Origin: Azospirillum sp. SYSU D00513
GTDB taxonomy: Bacteria > Pseudomonadota > Alphaproteobacteria > Azospirillales > Azospirillaceae
DNA length: 64,000 nucleotides
Assembly: GCF_017356015.1 (NCBI RefSeq)
Contig: NZ_JAFIQV010000003.1
Span: 62,001-126,000 of the forward strand
Direction of reading: 5' to 3'
Both the position numbers and the translations under genes were made by a program. Below are positions 11,872 through 21,003 of this stretch, piece after piece; the stretch's first letter is position 1, and each line of letters begins with the position of its first letter. Under the pieces are notes generated by a model. That model saw nothing but the letters and a program-made list of their open reading frames with translations, was not told the DNA's origin and ran no database searches.

Positions 11872-12735
11872 ATGGCCGCCGGACTCATCGGTGAGCGGGG
11901 CTCGGCCCGCCTGAGAGGCTGGCTCCTCTCGGCCGGGCTCCTGCTGGCCTTCATCCTCGCCTGGCACGTGGCGACCCTGCCGGAGGCCGGGACCGGGGCG
12001 GTCGATCCGGAATACGCCAAGCTGCTGGGTGCCGCCGCCGCGCAGGGCCAGAAGTCGGCCTTTCCGACGCCGGCCGAGGTGGGCGCCGCGCTGTGGAAGC
12101 ATGTCGCCGACCCCTTCTACGTGCGCGGCACGAACGACATGGGAATCGGCATCCAGCTCGCCTTCTCCATCGGGCGGGTGCTGACGGGCTATCTGCTGGC
12201 GGCGCTGGTGGCGATCCCGCTGGGTTTCCTGATCGGCATGTCGCCGCTGCTGCACCGGGCGCTCGACCCCTTCATCCAGGTGCTGAAGCCCATCTCGCCG
12301 CTCGCCTGGATGCCGCTGGCGCTCTACACGATCAAGGACAGCGCGGTGTCCGCGATCTTCGTCATCTTCATCTGCTCGATCTGGCCGATGCTGATGAACA
12401 CCGCCTTCGGTGTCGCCGCCGTGCGCAAGGAGTGGCTGAACGTCGCCCGCACGCTGGAGGTCGGCCCCCTGCGCCGGGCCTTCACCGTGATCCTTCCGGC
12501 GGCCGCCCCGACCATCATGACGGGGATGCGCATTTCCATCGGCATCGCCTGGCTCGTCATCGTGGCGGCGGAGATGCTCGTGGGCGGGACGGGCATCGGC
12601 TACTTCGTCTGGAACGAGTGGAACAACCTGTCCATCCCCAGCATCGTGACCGCGATCCTGCTGATCGGGCTCGTCGGCATGGCGCTCGACCTGGCGCTCG
12701 CCCGCCTCGCCCGCCTCGTCACCTACCCCGAATAA
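11872..12735 (+). CDS. ABC transporter permease, NrtB/CynB-like
   Basis: This is a 287-residue inner-membrane permease of the nitrate/sulfonate/taurine/cyanate type. About six membrane segments are visible, with the binding-protein-dependent permease signature around EWLNVARTLEVGPLRRAFTVILPAAAPTIMTGMRISIGIAW (about residues 185-225), the EAA loop that contacts the ATPase. Two in-frame starts exist six bases apart: a GTG at 11866 overlapping the upstream stop, and the ATG at 11872, which has better spacing from cggaggg. It pairs with the ATPase 11 bases downstream. Confidence 0.88.
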   Translation: MAAGLIGERGSARLRGWLLSAGLLLAFILAWHVATLPEAGTGAVDPEYAKLLGAAAAQGQKSAFPTPAEVGAALWKHVADPFYVRGTNDMGIGIQLAFSIGRVLTGYLLAALVAIPLGFLIGMSPLLHRALDPFIQVLKPISPLAWMPLALYTIKDSAVSAIFVIFICSIWPMLMNTAFGVAAVRKEWLNVARTLEVGPLRRAFTVILPAAAPTIMTGMRISIGIAWLVIVAAEMLVGGTGIGYFVWNEWNNLSIPSIVTAILLIGLVGMALDLALARLARLVTYPE

Positions 12736-12746
12736 GGCCCCTTGCC

Positions 12747-13676
12747 ATGACCGAACGACCCCTCATCAGCGTGGAGGGCCTCGCCAAGCGCTATCCGGCG
12801 GCGTCCGGCAAGGGCGAGACCACGATCTTCGAGGACCTCTGGTTCTCCGTGAAGCGCGGCGAGTTCGTCTGCCTCATCGGGCATTCGGGCTGCGGCAAGA
12901 CCACCATCCTGAACGTGCTGGCGGGGCTGGAGCGCGCCTCGGGCGGAACCGCCATCGCCGACGGGCGGGAGATCGCGGGGCCGAGCCTCGACCGTGCCGT
13001 CATCTTCCAGGGGCACGCGCTCATGCCCTGGATGTCGGTGGCGGGAAACGTCGCCTTCGCCGTCCGCTCCCGCCACCCGGACTGGAGCCGGGCGCGGGTG
13101 CAGGAGCACGCCCGCCATTACGTGCGGCTGGTCGGGCTGGCCGGGTCGGAGGACAAGCGCCCGGCCCAGCTCTCCGGCGGCATGAAGCAGCGGGTGGGCA
13201 TCGCCCGCGCCCTGTCGGTCGAGCCGAAGATGCTGCTGATGGACGAGCCCTTCTCGGCGCTGGACGCGCTGACGCGCGGCATGCTCCAGGACGAGGTGCT
13301 GCGGCTCTGCCGCGAGGCGCAGCAGACGACCTTCATGATCACGCACGACATCGACGAGGCGATGCTGCTCGCCGACCGCATCGTGCTGATGACCAACGGG
13401 CCGGGCGCCCGCGTCGCCGAGATCGTGGTCAACACGCTGCCGCGCGACCGCAGCCGGCACGAGATGCACCGGCACCCGCACTACTACCGGATCCGCAACC
13501 ACCTGCTCGACTTCCTGGTGGACCGCTCGCGCGACTTCGCGCGGGAGGCCGCCGAGGGCGGGTGGGACCCGAGACACCCGCCCGAGGTCCGGCCCGGCGA
13601 GGCCGAACCCGCCCTGGCGGTGAACAACGCCGCGCCCGAACGGGCCCGGTCCTCCCACCACACCGACGTCGCATAA
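12747..13676 (+). CDS. ABC transporter ATP-binding protein, NrtD/CynD-like
   Basis: This is the 309-residue ATPase subunit of the cyanate-type importer. Walker A is GHSGCGKTT (residues 45-53), the Q-loop lies in AVIFQGHALMPWMSV, the signature is LSGGMKQRVGIARAL, Walker B is MLLMDEPFSALDALTR and the switch His is in MITHDIDEAML. A C-terminal extension of about 50 residues, rich in Pro, Ala and Glu, is longer than the minimal ATPase core and has no recognisable domain. It lies between the permease and cynS in one operon with short gaps (11 and 13 bases). Confidence 0.88.
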   Translation: MTERPLISVEGLAKRYPAASGKGETTIFEDLWFSVKRGEFVCLIGHSGCGKTTILNVLAGLERASGGTAIADGREIAGPSLDRAVIFQGHALMPWMSVAGNVAFAVRSRHPDWSRARVQEHARHYVRLVGLAGSEDKRPAQLSGGMKQRVGIARALSVEPKMLLMDEPFSALDALTRGMLQDEVLRLCREAQQTTFMITHDIDEAMLLADRIVLMTNGPGARVAEIVVNTLPRDRSRHEMHRHPHYYRIRNHLLDFLVDRSRDFAREAAEGGWDPRHPPEVRPGEAEPALAVNNAAPERARSSHHTDVA

Positions 13677-13689
13677 GGAGACCCCGACC

Positions 13690-14136
13690 ATGAAGCGCGA
13701 AGACCTCACCGAGAAGATCCTGAGCAGGAAGCGCATGAAGCGGATGAGCTGGGCCGAGATCGGCGAGCGCATCGGCGGCTGCTCCCCCATCCTCATCACC
13801 GCGGCGCTGCTCGGCCAGATGAAGCTGACCGAGGCGCAGGCCACCGTCGCCGCCGACCTGTTCGAGCTGGACGAGGAGGAGACGCTGATGCTCCAGGAGA
13901 TTCCCTACCGGGGCTCCCTGCCCACCGCCGTCCCCACCGACCCGCTGATCTACCGGCTCTACGAGCTGGTGTCGGTCTACGGCACCACCTGGAAGGAGCT
14001 GATCCAGGAGGAGTTCGGCGACGGCATCATGAGCGCCATCGATTTCGACATGGTGATGGAGCGGCTGCCCGACCCCAAGGGCGACCGGGTGAAGATCACC
14101 ATGTCCGGCAAGTTCCTGCCCTACCGGAGCTACTGA
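13690..14136 (+). CDS. cynS: cyanate hydratase (cyanase) CynS
   Basis: Cyanase converts cyanate and bicarbonate to ammonia and carbon dioxide, letting the cell use cyanate as nitrogen source and detoxify it. The 148-residue protein aligns along its length with the family (E. coli 156). The N-terminal helical domain starts [28 protein letters not shown]. The catalytic domain keeps the Arg-Glu-Ser triad: R89 and E92 in IYRLYE and S115 in GIMSAIDF. A consensus aaggaga site precedes the ATG. No carbonic anhydrase (cynT) gene is beside it. Being last of the transporter set, it fixes the likely substrate of the operon as cyanate. Confidence 0.96.
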   Translation: MKREDLTEKILSRKRMKRMSWAEIGERIGGCSPILITAALLGQMKLTEAQATVAADLFELDEEETLMLQEIPYRGSLPTAVPTDPLIYRLYELVSVYGTTWKELIQEEFGDGIMSAIDFDMVMERLPDPKGDRVKITMSGKFLPYRSY

Positions 14137-14197
14137 CCGGACGGAGCGCCCTTTCCGCCCGCCGGGGAGGGCGTCCCAACCAGCGGAGGAACCGCCC

Positions 14198-14695
14198 ATG
14201 AAGGAATCGCCCATGGCTACGGCACCCCTGGAGGAAAGGCCGCCCTTTCCCCCCTTCACCTTCGAGACGGCCGTGCGGAAGGTCCGCATGGCCGAGGATG
14301 CCTGGAACCGGCGCGACCCGGAGCGGGTGGCGCTCGCCTACACGCCGGACAGCCGTTGGCGCAACCGGTCGGAGTTCCTGACCGGCCGCCCGGCCATCGT
14401 CGCGTTTCTCACCCGCAAGTGGGAGCGGGAGCGCGACTACCGGCTGATCAAGGAGCTGTGGGCCTTCCACGGGAACCGCATCGCCGTCCGCTTCCAGTAT
14501 GAATGGCGGGACGGCGCCGGGAGCTGGTTCCGCTCCCACGGCAACGAGCAGTGGGAGTTCGACGAAAAAGGCCTGATGCGCCGGCGCGAAGCCAGCATCA
14601 ACGACGTCCCCATCCGGGAGGAGGAGCGCAAGTTCCTGTGGGAGGCCGGACCGCGCCCCGACGGCCATCCCGGCCTCACCGAGCTGGGCCTGTAG
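14198..14695 (+). CDS. DUF1348 / NTF2-like (SnoaL fold) protein
   Basis: This 165-residue protein resembles the DUF1348 family with an NTF2-like cone fold. Recognisable stretches are [64 protein letters not shown] and the C-terminal [20 protein letters not shown]. The biochemical role is unknown to me. The ATG at 14198 follows agcggaggaa; a second in-frame ATG at 14213 is possible. It lies 61 bases after cynS on the same strand, so it may be the last member of the sigma-54-controlled cyanate operon and might act on a by-product of cyanate handling; that is inference only. Confidence 0.8.
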   Translation: MKESPMATAPLEERPPFPPFTFETAVRKVRMAEDAWNRRDPERVALAYTPDSRWRNRSEFLTGRPAIVAFLTRKWERERDYRLIKELWAFHGNRIAVRFQYEWRDGAGSWFRSHGNEQWEFDEKGLMRRREASINDVPIREEERKFLWEAGPRPDGHPGLTELGL

Positions 14696-14705
14696 GGCCG
14701 GGGCG

Positions 14706-15773
14706 TTACTGCGGCGCGCCGGCCGGCTTGCCGCCCCGCTCCTTGGCGATGCCCTCCCACAGGCCATTCAGGTAGACGGCCCCGAGCGCCCGGTCGTGCA
14801 GGCCGTAGCCGGGTTTGCCGGTCTCGCCCCAGATCATGCGGCCATGGTCGGGACGGGCGTAGCCGTCGAAGCCCGTCTCGTAATAAGCCTTCACGATCTC
14901 GGCCATGTCGAGCGAGCCGTCCGCCGAGCGGTGGCTGGTCTCGTGGAAATCGCCAGCCTCGTTGACCTTCACGTTGCGCAGATGCGCGAAATGGATGCGG
15001 CCGCGCGCGCCGAACTCGCGCACCATCGCCGGCACGTCGTTGCGGATGTCGGCGCCGAGCGAGCCCGAGCACAGGGTGAGGCCGTTGGCGGGATCGTCCA
15101 CCACGGCGAGCAGCCGAGCTAGGTCGTCGCGGTTCTTCACGATGCGGGGCAGCCCGAAGATCGGCCGGGGCGGGTCGTCGGGATGGATCGCCATGCGGAT
15201 GCCCGCCTCGGCCGCCGCCGGGATGACGCGCTTCAGGAAATGTTCGAGGTTCCGCCACAGGGCCTCCTCGTCCACCGACGCGTATTCGGCGAGAAGGCGC
15301 TTCAGCTCCTCCGGGCGGTAGCTGCTGTCCCAGCCCGGCAGCGAGATGCCCTGGCTGATGTCGATGCCCTCCACCGCCGCCACGTCGAAGGCCAGCGTGG
15401 TCGAGCCGTCCGGCAGCCGCATTTCCAGGTCGGTGCGCGTCCAGTCGAAGACCGGCATGAAGTTGTAGCAGACGACCTTGACGCCGCATTCGGCGAGGTT
15501 GCGCAGGGTCGTGCAGTAATTGTCGATCAGACGGTCGCGCGTCGGCTTGCCGAGCTTGATGTCCTCATGCACGGGCACGCTCTCGATGACGTGGAGCGCC
15601 AGGCCGTGCGCCTCGACCTTCTCCTTCAGCGCGCGGATGTTGGCGACCGGCCAGGCCTCCCCCACGGGCACGTCGTAGACGGCGGACACGATGCCGTGCA
15701 TGCCCGGAATCTGCCGGATGTGGGCGAGCGGGATCGGGTCGGAATCGCCGTACCACCTGAAACTCATCTTCAT
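14706..15773 (-). CDS. uxuA: mannonate dehydratase UxuA
   Basis: This 355-residue TIM-barrel lyase dehydrates D-mannonate to 2-keto-3-deoxy-D-gluconate in hexuronate catabolism, using a divalent metal. Family blocks are [24 protein letters not shown] at the N-terminus, [45 protein letters not shown] (metal and substrate His/Asp), [19 protein letters not shown] and [13 protein letters not shown] near the end. A GAGGAGGA site precedes the start. The divergent GntR gene at 15921 is the natural regulator. No other glucuronate gene (uxaC, uxuB, kdgK) is in the window. Confidence 0.93.
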   Translation of the reverse strand: MKMSFRWYGDSDPIPLAHIRQIPGMHGIVSAVYDVPVGEAWPVANIRALKEKVEAHGLALHVIESVPVHEDIKLGKPTRDRLIDNYCTTLRNLAECGVKVVCYNFMPVFDWTRTDLEMRLPDGSTTLAFDVAAVEGIDISQGISLPGWDSSYRPEELKRLLAEYASVDEEALWRNLEHFLKRVIPAAAEAGIRMAIHPDDPPRPIFGLPRIVKNRDDLARLLAVVDDPANGLTLCSGSLGADIRNDVPAMVREFGARGRIHFAHLRNVKVNEAGDFHETSHRSADGSLDMAEIVKAYYETGFDGYARPDHGRMIWGETGKPGYGLHDRALGAVYLNGLWEGIAKERGGKPAGAPQ

Positions 15774-15805
15774 GCGCTGTCCTCCTCGAAAGGCTCGTTC
15801 TCCCG

Positions 15806-15833
15806 GCCTGATGGACCAGTGGCCTGACCAGTG
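15806..15833. promoter_or_regulatory. direct repeats in the uxuA/GntR divergent promoter
   Basis: GACCAGTG occurs twice (15814-15821 and 15826-15833), 12 bp apart, each preceded by a GGCCTGA-like segment (15806-15812 and 15821-15827). The block lies between the two divergently read genes. GntR/FadR-type regulators often bind short GGTC/GACC-containing sites, so this is a plausible operator for the regulator at 15921. The arrangement here is direct rather than palindromic, which lowers confidence. Confidence 0.45.
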
Positions 15834-15920
15834 ATGCCGGCAGTCTTGGCGAAGCGCGGTTGTGCTTCAAGGGAAAACTTGATACTCGCAGGGGTGCGAC
15901 CTCCGCCGGAGCCCCGACTC

Positions 15921-16622
15921 ATGCTGTTGCCGACCGTGAAGGTCCAGCGCCTGTACCGCCAGATCTCGAACCTCCTGATCCAGGCGATCCGCGACGGGCG
16001 ATTCGCCGCCGGCCAGCTTCTCCCGGCGGAGCGCGATCTGGCGAAGCAGCTCGGCGTCAGCCGCTCGTCTGTGCGCGAGGCGCTGATCGCGCTGGAGATC
16101 AACGGCTGGGTCGAGATCCGCACCGGAAACGGCGTCTATGTCCGCTCCGACCTGCCCGACGCCAGCGAGGTTCCCGCCGCCGAGGATGTCGGTGTGGAGC
16201 AGCTGCTGGAAGCGCGCGAGGCCATCGAGGGCGAGGTCGCGGCCCTGGCCGCCCGCAACGCGACCGAGCCCCAGTTCGGGCGGATGGACGCCCTGATCGG
16301 GATGATGGAGGGCGAGACGGCGGACATGGACGCCTTCCACACCCATGACCGGCGCTTCCACCTGCTGATCGGCGAGATGACCGGCAATCCCGTCTTCACC
16401 GAGGTGGTCGAGCTGATGTGGAAGAAGCGGGAAACCTCCTTCTACGCCAGCTTCGAGCGGGCCTATTCGAACCGGGAGATCATGGCCTCGATGTGCAGCG
16501 ACCATCGGCTGATCCGGGAGGCGCTGCGCAGCCGCGACCCCGAGCGGGCGCGGGCGGCCATGCGCGGGCACCTGAAAAGCGCTCACGACAAGCTGTTCGG
16601 CGGCAAGGACCGGACCGGCTGA
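15921..16622 (+). CDS. GntR/FadR-family regulator, UxuR-like
   Basis: This is a 233-residue FadR-subfamily repressor. The N-terminal winged helix covers about residues 5-75 ([64 protein letters not shown]). A helical FCD effector domain (about 90-225) carries metal-binding-type residues, including [18 protein letters not shown] and [11 protein letters not shown]. The ATG at 15921 is chosen because it begins just before the HTH; upstream codons to 15831 are poor in family character and overlap the repeat element. Its position divergent from uxuA suggests control of hexuronate catabolism with a sugar acid effector. Confidence 0.85.
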   Translation: MLLPTVKVQRLYRQISNLLIQAIRDGRFAAGQLLPAERDLAKQLGVSRSSVREALIALEINGWVEIRTGNGVYVRSDLPDASEVPAAEDVGVEQLLEAREAIEGEVAALAARNATEPQFGRMDALIGMMEGETADMDAFHTHDRRFHLLIGEMTGNPVFTEVVELMWKKRETSFYASFERAYSNREIMASMCSDHRLIREALRSRDPERARAAMRGHLKSAHDKLFGGKDRTG

Positions 16623-16723
16623 GCCGCGCACGACGCTTTTTCACGGCCGGCCGGCAACAGGGCGGGTCCGGGAACTGTTACACGGCGCGAGTGCTGATCC
16701 AGCGCTCACCCCAACTCACCTTG

Positions 16724-16758
16724 GCCCGCCTTCCCCCTGGGGAGGCGGGCTTTGTTTT
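16724..16758 (+). terminator. Rho-independent terminator
   Basis: GCCCGCCT (16724-16731) pairs perfectly with AGGCGGGC (16743-16750), with extra C/G pairs inside, followed by TTTGTTTT. It ends the plus-strand GntR gene about 100 bases after its stop and insulates the chemoreceptor gene. The rest of 16623-16911 shows no gene. Confidence 0.85.
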
Positions 16759-16911
16759 GCCCTCCGTCCCGGCAGTCCAGAACAACGGGGTGGACTGAAG
16801 GTTAGGGTTAACCCCAATTGCGCAACCTCCGGCTTTAGCGACAACATGCCGCATCGTGGCCGGGAAGCCCGGCGCGCCGGTCCGCTGCATTTCACATCCG
16901 GGGGGATGATC

Positions 16912-18609
16912 ATGAGGCGCCTGCTTTCGAACCTGCCGCTGCTGGGCAAGCTTGCCCTGCCGCTCGCCGTCATGCTGGCGGTGGTCACCGCCATCGCGTG
17001 GCAGGGGATTTCCGGCATCACGCAGCTCAACGACGCCGCCAACGACGGTCTCGGCCGGGTCGCCCGGCGCCAGGTCGTGGCCCTGACCATCATGGCGCGC
17101 GCCAACGACGCCACGGTCGCCGAGAAGAACATCATCATCGAGACCGACCTGGCGATCATGCAGGCCTCGGCGAAGGACTACGACGCCGCGATCCGGGAAG
17201 CACGCTCCCTGGCCGACGAGTTGGTGTCCCTTTCCCACGACCCGGCGCGCCGCGCCATCAACGAGGGGCTCCGCGACGCGCTGGCCGCCTTCGACGAGGC
17301 GGCCCGGCGCTCCATCGATCTCGGGCTACGGAACAAGAATGAGGACGCCAGCGCCGTCTCGCGTTCGGTTGTGCGGCCCGCGCGCCAGAGGGTGATCGAG
17401 TTGGCGGCGGACGTCGGCGCCTTCGCGGCCGCGCGCATGGAGCGGACCGTGACCGAGACCGACGAACTCGCCGATGCGGTCCACCGCAACCTGCTGGCCG
17501 TTTCGGTCGTCGGCGTGGCCGGCGGCCTTCTCCTGCTCGGCTGGATCGTGCTCGGCTTCGTGGTGGGACCGCTGAGGCGCATGGCGGCGGCGATGGCGAC
17601 GATCGCGCAGGGTGACCTGACCCTGACGGTGGAAGGCGTCGAGCGGAGGGACGAGGTCGGGTCGCTCGCCCGCTCGCTCCAGGTCTTCAAGGACAACGGT
17701 CTTGAGATGCGCCGCATGCAGGCCGAGCAGGAGGAGCTGAAGGCCCGCAGCGAGCGTGAGCGCCGGCAGGCGATGCTGAAGCTCGCCGACGCGTTCGAGA
17801 TGAGCGTGAAGGGCGTGGTGGAGACGGTGGCCTCGGCGGCCTCGCAGATGCAGGGTGCCGCCACCGCCATGTCCGGCACGGCGGAGGAAGCGAGCCGCCA
17901 GGCCATGGCCGTGGCGTCGGCGTCCGACCAGGCCAGCAGCAACGTGCAGACGGTGGCGACCGCCACCGAGGAGCTGTCCGCCTCCATCCAGGAGATCGGC
18001 CGCCAGGTCGCCAACTCGACCGAGATCGCCGGCCGGGCGGTGAGCGAGACCCAGCGCACGGGCGAGACGATCAAGGGGCTGGTCGAGGCGGTCCGCCAGA
18101 TCGGCGACGTCGTCGGCCTGATCAACTCCATCGCCAGCCAGACCAACCTGCTGGCCCTGAACGCGACGATCGAGGCGGCGCGGGCCGGCGACGCCGGCAA
18201 GGGCTTCGCGGTGGTCGCGACGGAGGTGAAGAGCCTCGCCGGCCAGACCGCCAAGGCGACCGAGGAGATCCAGGCCAAGGTGCAGGAGATCCAGCAGGCC
18301 ACCGGCGGCGCGCAGGCCGCGGTGGAGGGCATCGAGGAGACCATCGCCCGCATGAACGAGATCGCCGGCGCCATCGCCGCGGCGGTCGAGCAGCAGGGTG
18401 CGGCCACCCGCGACATCTCCAGCAACGTCCAGCAGGCCGCTCGCGGCACCCAGGAGGTGTCCAACAACATCGCCGGCGTGAACCAGGCCGCCGCCGAAAC
18501 CGGCTCGGCCGCCAGCCAGGTGCTGGGTGCGGCCGGCGGTCTGTCCAGGGAGGCCGGCGTGCTCCGCCAGGAGGTTGAACATTTCATCGCCACGGTCCGA
18601 GCGGCCTGA
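16912..18609 (+). CDS. methyl-accepting chemotaxis protein
   Basis: This is a 565-residue transmembrane chemoreceptor. Membrane segment 1 covers about residues 13-31, then comes a four-helix-bundle-like periplasmic ligand domain (about 32-190), membrane segment 2 ([28 protein letters not shown], about 197-224), a HAMP domain and a long cytoplasmic signalling coiled coil. The hairpin tip has the conserved [44 protein letters not shown] stretch. There is no C-terminal CheR-binding pentapeptide. The start at 16912 has a six-G ribosome site at the right distance; 16906 is a close alternative. Ligand unknown; no che genes are nearby. Confidence 0.93.
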   Translation: MRRLLSNLPLLGKLALPLAVMLAVVTAIAWQGISGITQLNDAANDGLGRVARRQVVALTIMARANDATVAEKNIIIETDLAIMQASAKDYDAAIREARSLADELVSLSHDPARRAINEGLRDALAAFDEAARRSIDLGLRNKNEDASAVSRSVVRPARQRVIELAADVGAFAAARMERTVTETDELADAVHRNLLAVSVVGVAGGLLLLGWIVLGFVVGPLRRMAAAMATIAQGDLTLTVEGVERRDEVGSLARSLQVFKDNGLEMRRMQAEQEELKARSERERRQAMLKLADAFEMSVKGVVETVASAASQMQGAATAMSGTAEEASRQAMAVASASDQASSNVQTVATATEELSASIQEIGRQVANSTEIAGRAVSETQRTGETIKGLVEAVRQIGDVVGLINSIASQTNLLALNATIEAARAGDAGKGFAVVATEVKSLAGQTAKATEEIQAKVQEIQQATGGAQAAVEGIEETIARMNEIAGAIAAAVEQQGAATRDISSNVQQAARGTQEVSNNIAGVNQAAAETGSAASQVLGAAGGLSREAGVLRQEVEHFIATVRAA

Positions 18610-18814
18610 GTGCAGGAGGCCTGAGTGCGGGCGGCCTGACGCTGGAAGGGGCGGCCGAGGGGCTGCCCCTACCCTTTCCGGCGGGATGCTTCCCTTTTTT
18701 CGCCTTTTCCACCGGGTTATTCCTACCGACTCTCCTCCCGTGCAACGGGAGCGCCGGAAGCGCATGGTGTTGCCGGTGCCGTTCACGCGGCGCCAGACGA
18801 TACAGGAAACTCAC

Positions 18815-18846
18815 GCCCGCCCCGGCCATCCACGGGGCGGGCTTTT
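18815..18846 (+). terminator. strong Rho-independent terminator downstream of the MCP gene
   Basis: GCCCGCCCCG (18815-18824) and CGGGGCGGGC (18833-18842) form a perfect 10-bp stem with an eight-base loop, followed by TTTTC. It lies about 205 bases after the chemoreceptor stop. The intervening 18610-18814 has no convincing ORF but contains another hairpin, CTCCCGT-gca-ACGGGAG near 18734-18752, with an anti-Shine-Dalgarno-like CTCC. The segment could be a long 3-prime untranslated region or a small RNA gene. Confidence 0.85.
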
Positions 18847-18872
18847 CTGTGCCCGCTTCACCGAAGGCAGCG

Positions 18873-20075
18873 TCAAAAGCCTGCGGGCCGGTGCCAGCTG
18901 AGCTGGCCGAGTTCCCGCCGCACCTTCCGGCAGGCCTGCCGAGCCTGGGCCGCCGCCTGCCGCAGCATCGCCTCCGCCTGGCGGGTCATGCGGTCCGGCC
19001 CGACCGCGATCCAGTTCATGGGGGCCTGTGCGTTGGACAGCAGGGGCTTGTGGCCCGATGGGGTGGACATGAAGTCGTAGCAGCTCTCGCCGCGCGCCAG
19101 CGCGTCCTCGATGGCCAGCACATGGCTCAGCACGCCGGGTTTCAGGCGGTTGTCCTGCTCGTAGGCGAAGCCACCCTGGTAGTTCAGCACCCGGCCGCGG
19201 TGAACGAAGTTGTAGAGCACCCCGATGGTCGCCCCGCCGACCGAGGTGCGGCACATCCGCACCGCGCCGGTGGGAACCCCCTGCTCGATAAGATTGTGGT
19301 GAAAGGGCCGGAAGGCCGGGTTGTCGAAGGCCCCCGCCTGGCCGCGCGCGCTCCAGCGCGCCTGGTGCATCTTTTCCAGCAGGGCGAAATCGGCCAGGGC
19401 CTCCTCGACGCTTTCCGCCACACGGAACTCCACCGCGCCACGTTCGGCGTAGAGCTTCGCGGCGCGGTTGACGGCGGAGCGTGTGTTGCGGCCGAGCGAG
19501 GCGCGGTAGCCGCCCTTGCCCCGGCGGACGAGGTCGAGGTCCACCCACTGCGCGCAGTCCGCGGCGCGCAACTGGACGCTGTCGCCGGACTCTGCGGCGA
19601 CCCGGCGGACGGCGCGCTCGGCCTCCTCCTCAAGCCCGCCCAGGATCAGCTCCTCCCCATCGGCCAGCGTCCGGTCGAGCCAGCGGAAGCAGGCGAGCTT
19701 CACGGCCTCGGCGCAGCTCTGGTCGGCCAGGATGCCGTTGTATTCGACGAACAGGCGGTCGAACAGCGCGTCGCCGGTTTCATGCAGGAACCAGCAGCGC
19801 GTGCGCAGGAACCCGAACCGCCAGATCGTGCGCGGGCACAGGATGGCCAACCCGACGATCCAGCCCTCCCGGCGGGCGATCAGCAGATGCGGGCGGGCGC
19901 GGCGGGGAAGCTTCTCCAGCCAGTTTCCGACCCACAGCCAGGACAGGAAGAAGGAGCCGTCGGCGCGGCTTTCCAGGTCGGTCCAGCGCCCTTTCAGGTC
20001 GGGAACGCGATCCAGGGGTAAGAAATCGATATCGATAAGGGCTTGCCCCTCGTCGATGGACGGCCCGGTGTTCAT
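18873..20075 (-). CDS. BioF2-like (GNAT/FemAB-type) acyltransferase
   Basis: This 400-residue protein resembles the Acetyltransf_6 / CelD-BioF2 group: two GNAT-like lobes that transfer an acyl or aminoacyl group, often in exopolysaccharide, lipid or cell-wall decoration. Visible features are SWLWVGNWLEKL near residue 45, LLIARREGWIVGLAILCPR, FRVAESVEEALADFALLEKMHQARW and the acyl-CoA lobe VGGATIGVLYNFVHRGRVLNYQGGF with the following LKPGVLSHVLAIEDALARGESCYDFM. A Lys/Arg-rich C-terminal helix ends the protein. The ATG at 20075 replaces a TTG at 20093. It is the last gene of a minus-strand trio with a phosphoesterase and an ATP-grasp enzyme. The substrate is unknown. Confidence 0.8.
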   Translation of the reverse strand: MNTGPSIDEGQALIDIDFLPLDRVPDLKGRWTDLESRADGSFFLSWLWVGNWLEKLPRRARPHLLIARREGWIVGLAILCPRTIWRFGFLRTRCWFLHETGDALFDRLFVEYNGILADQSCAEAVKLACFRWLDRTLADGEELILGGLEEEAERAVRRVAAESGDSVQLRAADCAQWVDLDLVRRGKGGYRASLGRNTRSAVNRAAKLYAERGAVEFRVAESVEEALADFALLEKMHQARWSARGQAGAFDNPAFRPFHHNLIEQGVPTGAVRMCRTSVGGATIGVLYNFVHRGRVLNYQGGFAYEQDNRLKPGVLSHVLAIEDALARGESCYDFMSTPSGHKPLLSNAQAPMNWIAVGPDRMTRQAEAMLRQAAAQARQACRKVRRELGQLSWHRPAGF

Positions 20076-20160
20076 GTGCGAGGGTCTCCGCAAGCGATTT
20101 CGATCGGTCCTGCTCAGTACGGCGTGTTCGGAGCGACGGATCAGCCGAGACCGCTCCGCC

Positions 20161-21003
20161 TTATGTCGCGTCGATGCGTCCGCCGCTTCTCGGGCGCGTC
20201 AGCCTCTTCGCCAAGTCGTAGATTCCGAGCGCGCGCATGCCCTGAATGAGCTTCCAGCGGATGGGTGCGGGCACCTGCGAGAAGCGGGGCGCGAGCCCCG
20301 CCCGCCGCGTCTTCGCCAGCGCCGCCGCCCTGTCGTAAGGAACGCGGCGGAGAGCCACGCTGTGCCGCTCCGAGTCGAAAATAAGATAAGCCGCGCGCCA
20401 GTCCCGTCCACGCGGCTCGCCCACCGTTCCCGGATTGATCAGGTACAGGGCGTCCCGCCGCAGATCGATGTCGTCGCCGGACAGCGCGCGCTCCTTGCCG
20501 TCCCGCCATTCGTACACGCCCTGGCGGTGGGTGTGGCCGAAGACGCAGACCCGGGCACCGGAGGGATGGGCGGCGAGCGCCTCGAAGCTGAGCCGCCGGC
20601 GCTCCTCATTGTCGAGCCGGACGATCTCGCAGCCCACGTCCGGGTGCAGCGCGCCATGGACGGCCACGATCTGCCCGCCGGCCTCCGCCTTCAACGGCAA
20701 CCCGGCCAGCCAGCCGATGTCCTCCGCATCCAGCCGCCGCCCGGTCCAGCCCACGGCGCGGGCGGCGATGCTGCTGAACCCCTCCGTCGTGATCTGGCCG
20801 GTGACGGCGCGGTCGTGGTTGCCGGCGACGCAGAGCGCGTTCCGTTCGCGCAGCAGGCGGATGCAGTCGGAAGGATCGGCGTTGTAGCCGACGACATCGC
20901 CGAGGCAGACGATGCGGTCGGCCCCCTCCTGGTCGATGCGGTCCAGGACGGCGCGCAACGCCTCCAGGTTGGCGTGGATGTCGGACAGGATGGCGAACTT
21001 CAT
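20161..21003 (-). CDS. metallophosphoesterase (calcineurin-like, YfcE/ApaH type)
   Basis: This 280-residue metal-dependent phosphoesterase carries the canonical motifs: MKFAILSDIHANLEALRAVL (D-x-H), CLGDVVGYNADP (GD-x-V/GY), AGNHDRAV (GNHD), VHGALHP (H) and FGHTHRQGVYEW (GHTH). Together these ligate two metal ions. The family includes protein phosphatases, diadenosine tetraphosphatases and cyclic nucleotide phosphodiesterases, so the substrate is open. An extra C-terminal segment of about 60 residues lies beyond the core. The start overlaps the stop of the upstream ATP-grasp gene (ATGA at 21000-21003), implying the two are translated together. Confidence 0.88.
   Translation of the reverse strand: MKFAILSDIHANLEALRAVLDRIDQEGADRIVCLGDVVGYNADPSDCIRLLRERNALCVAGNHDRAVTGQITTEGFSSIAARAVGWTGRRLDAEDIGWLAGLPLKAEAGGQIVAVHGALHPDVGCEIVRLDNEERRRLSFEALAAHPSGARVCVFGHTHRQGVYEWRDGKERALSGDDIDLRRDALYLINPGTVGEPRGRDWRAAYLIFDSERHSVALRRVPYDRAAALAKTRRAGLAPRFSQVPAPIRWKLIQGMRALGIYDLAKRLTRPRSGGRIDAT

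Noticed and set aside
17178-18593. 471-residue minus-strand ORF opposite the chemoreceptor
   Set aside because: It is antisense to a full-length MCP with clear HAMP and signalling domains, and the Ser/Ala-rich reading shows no domain.
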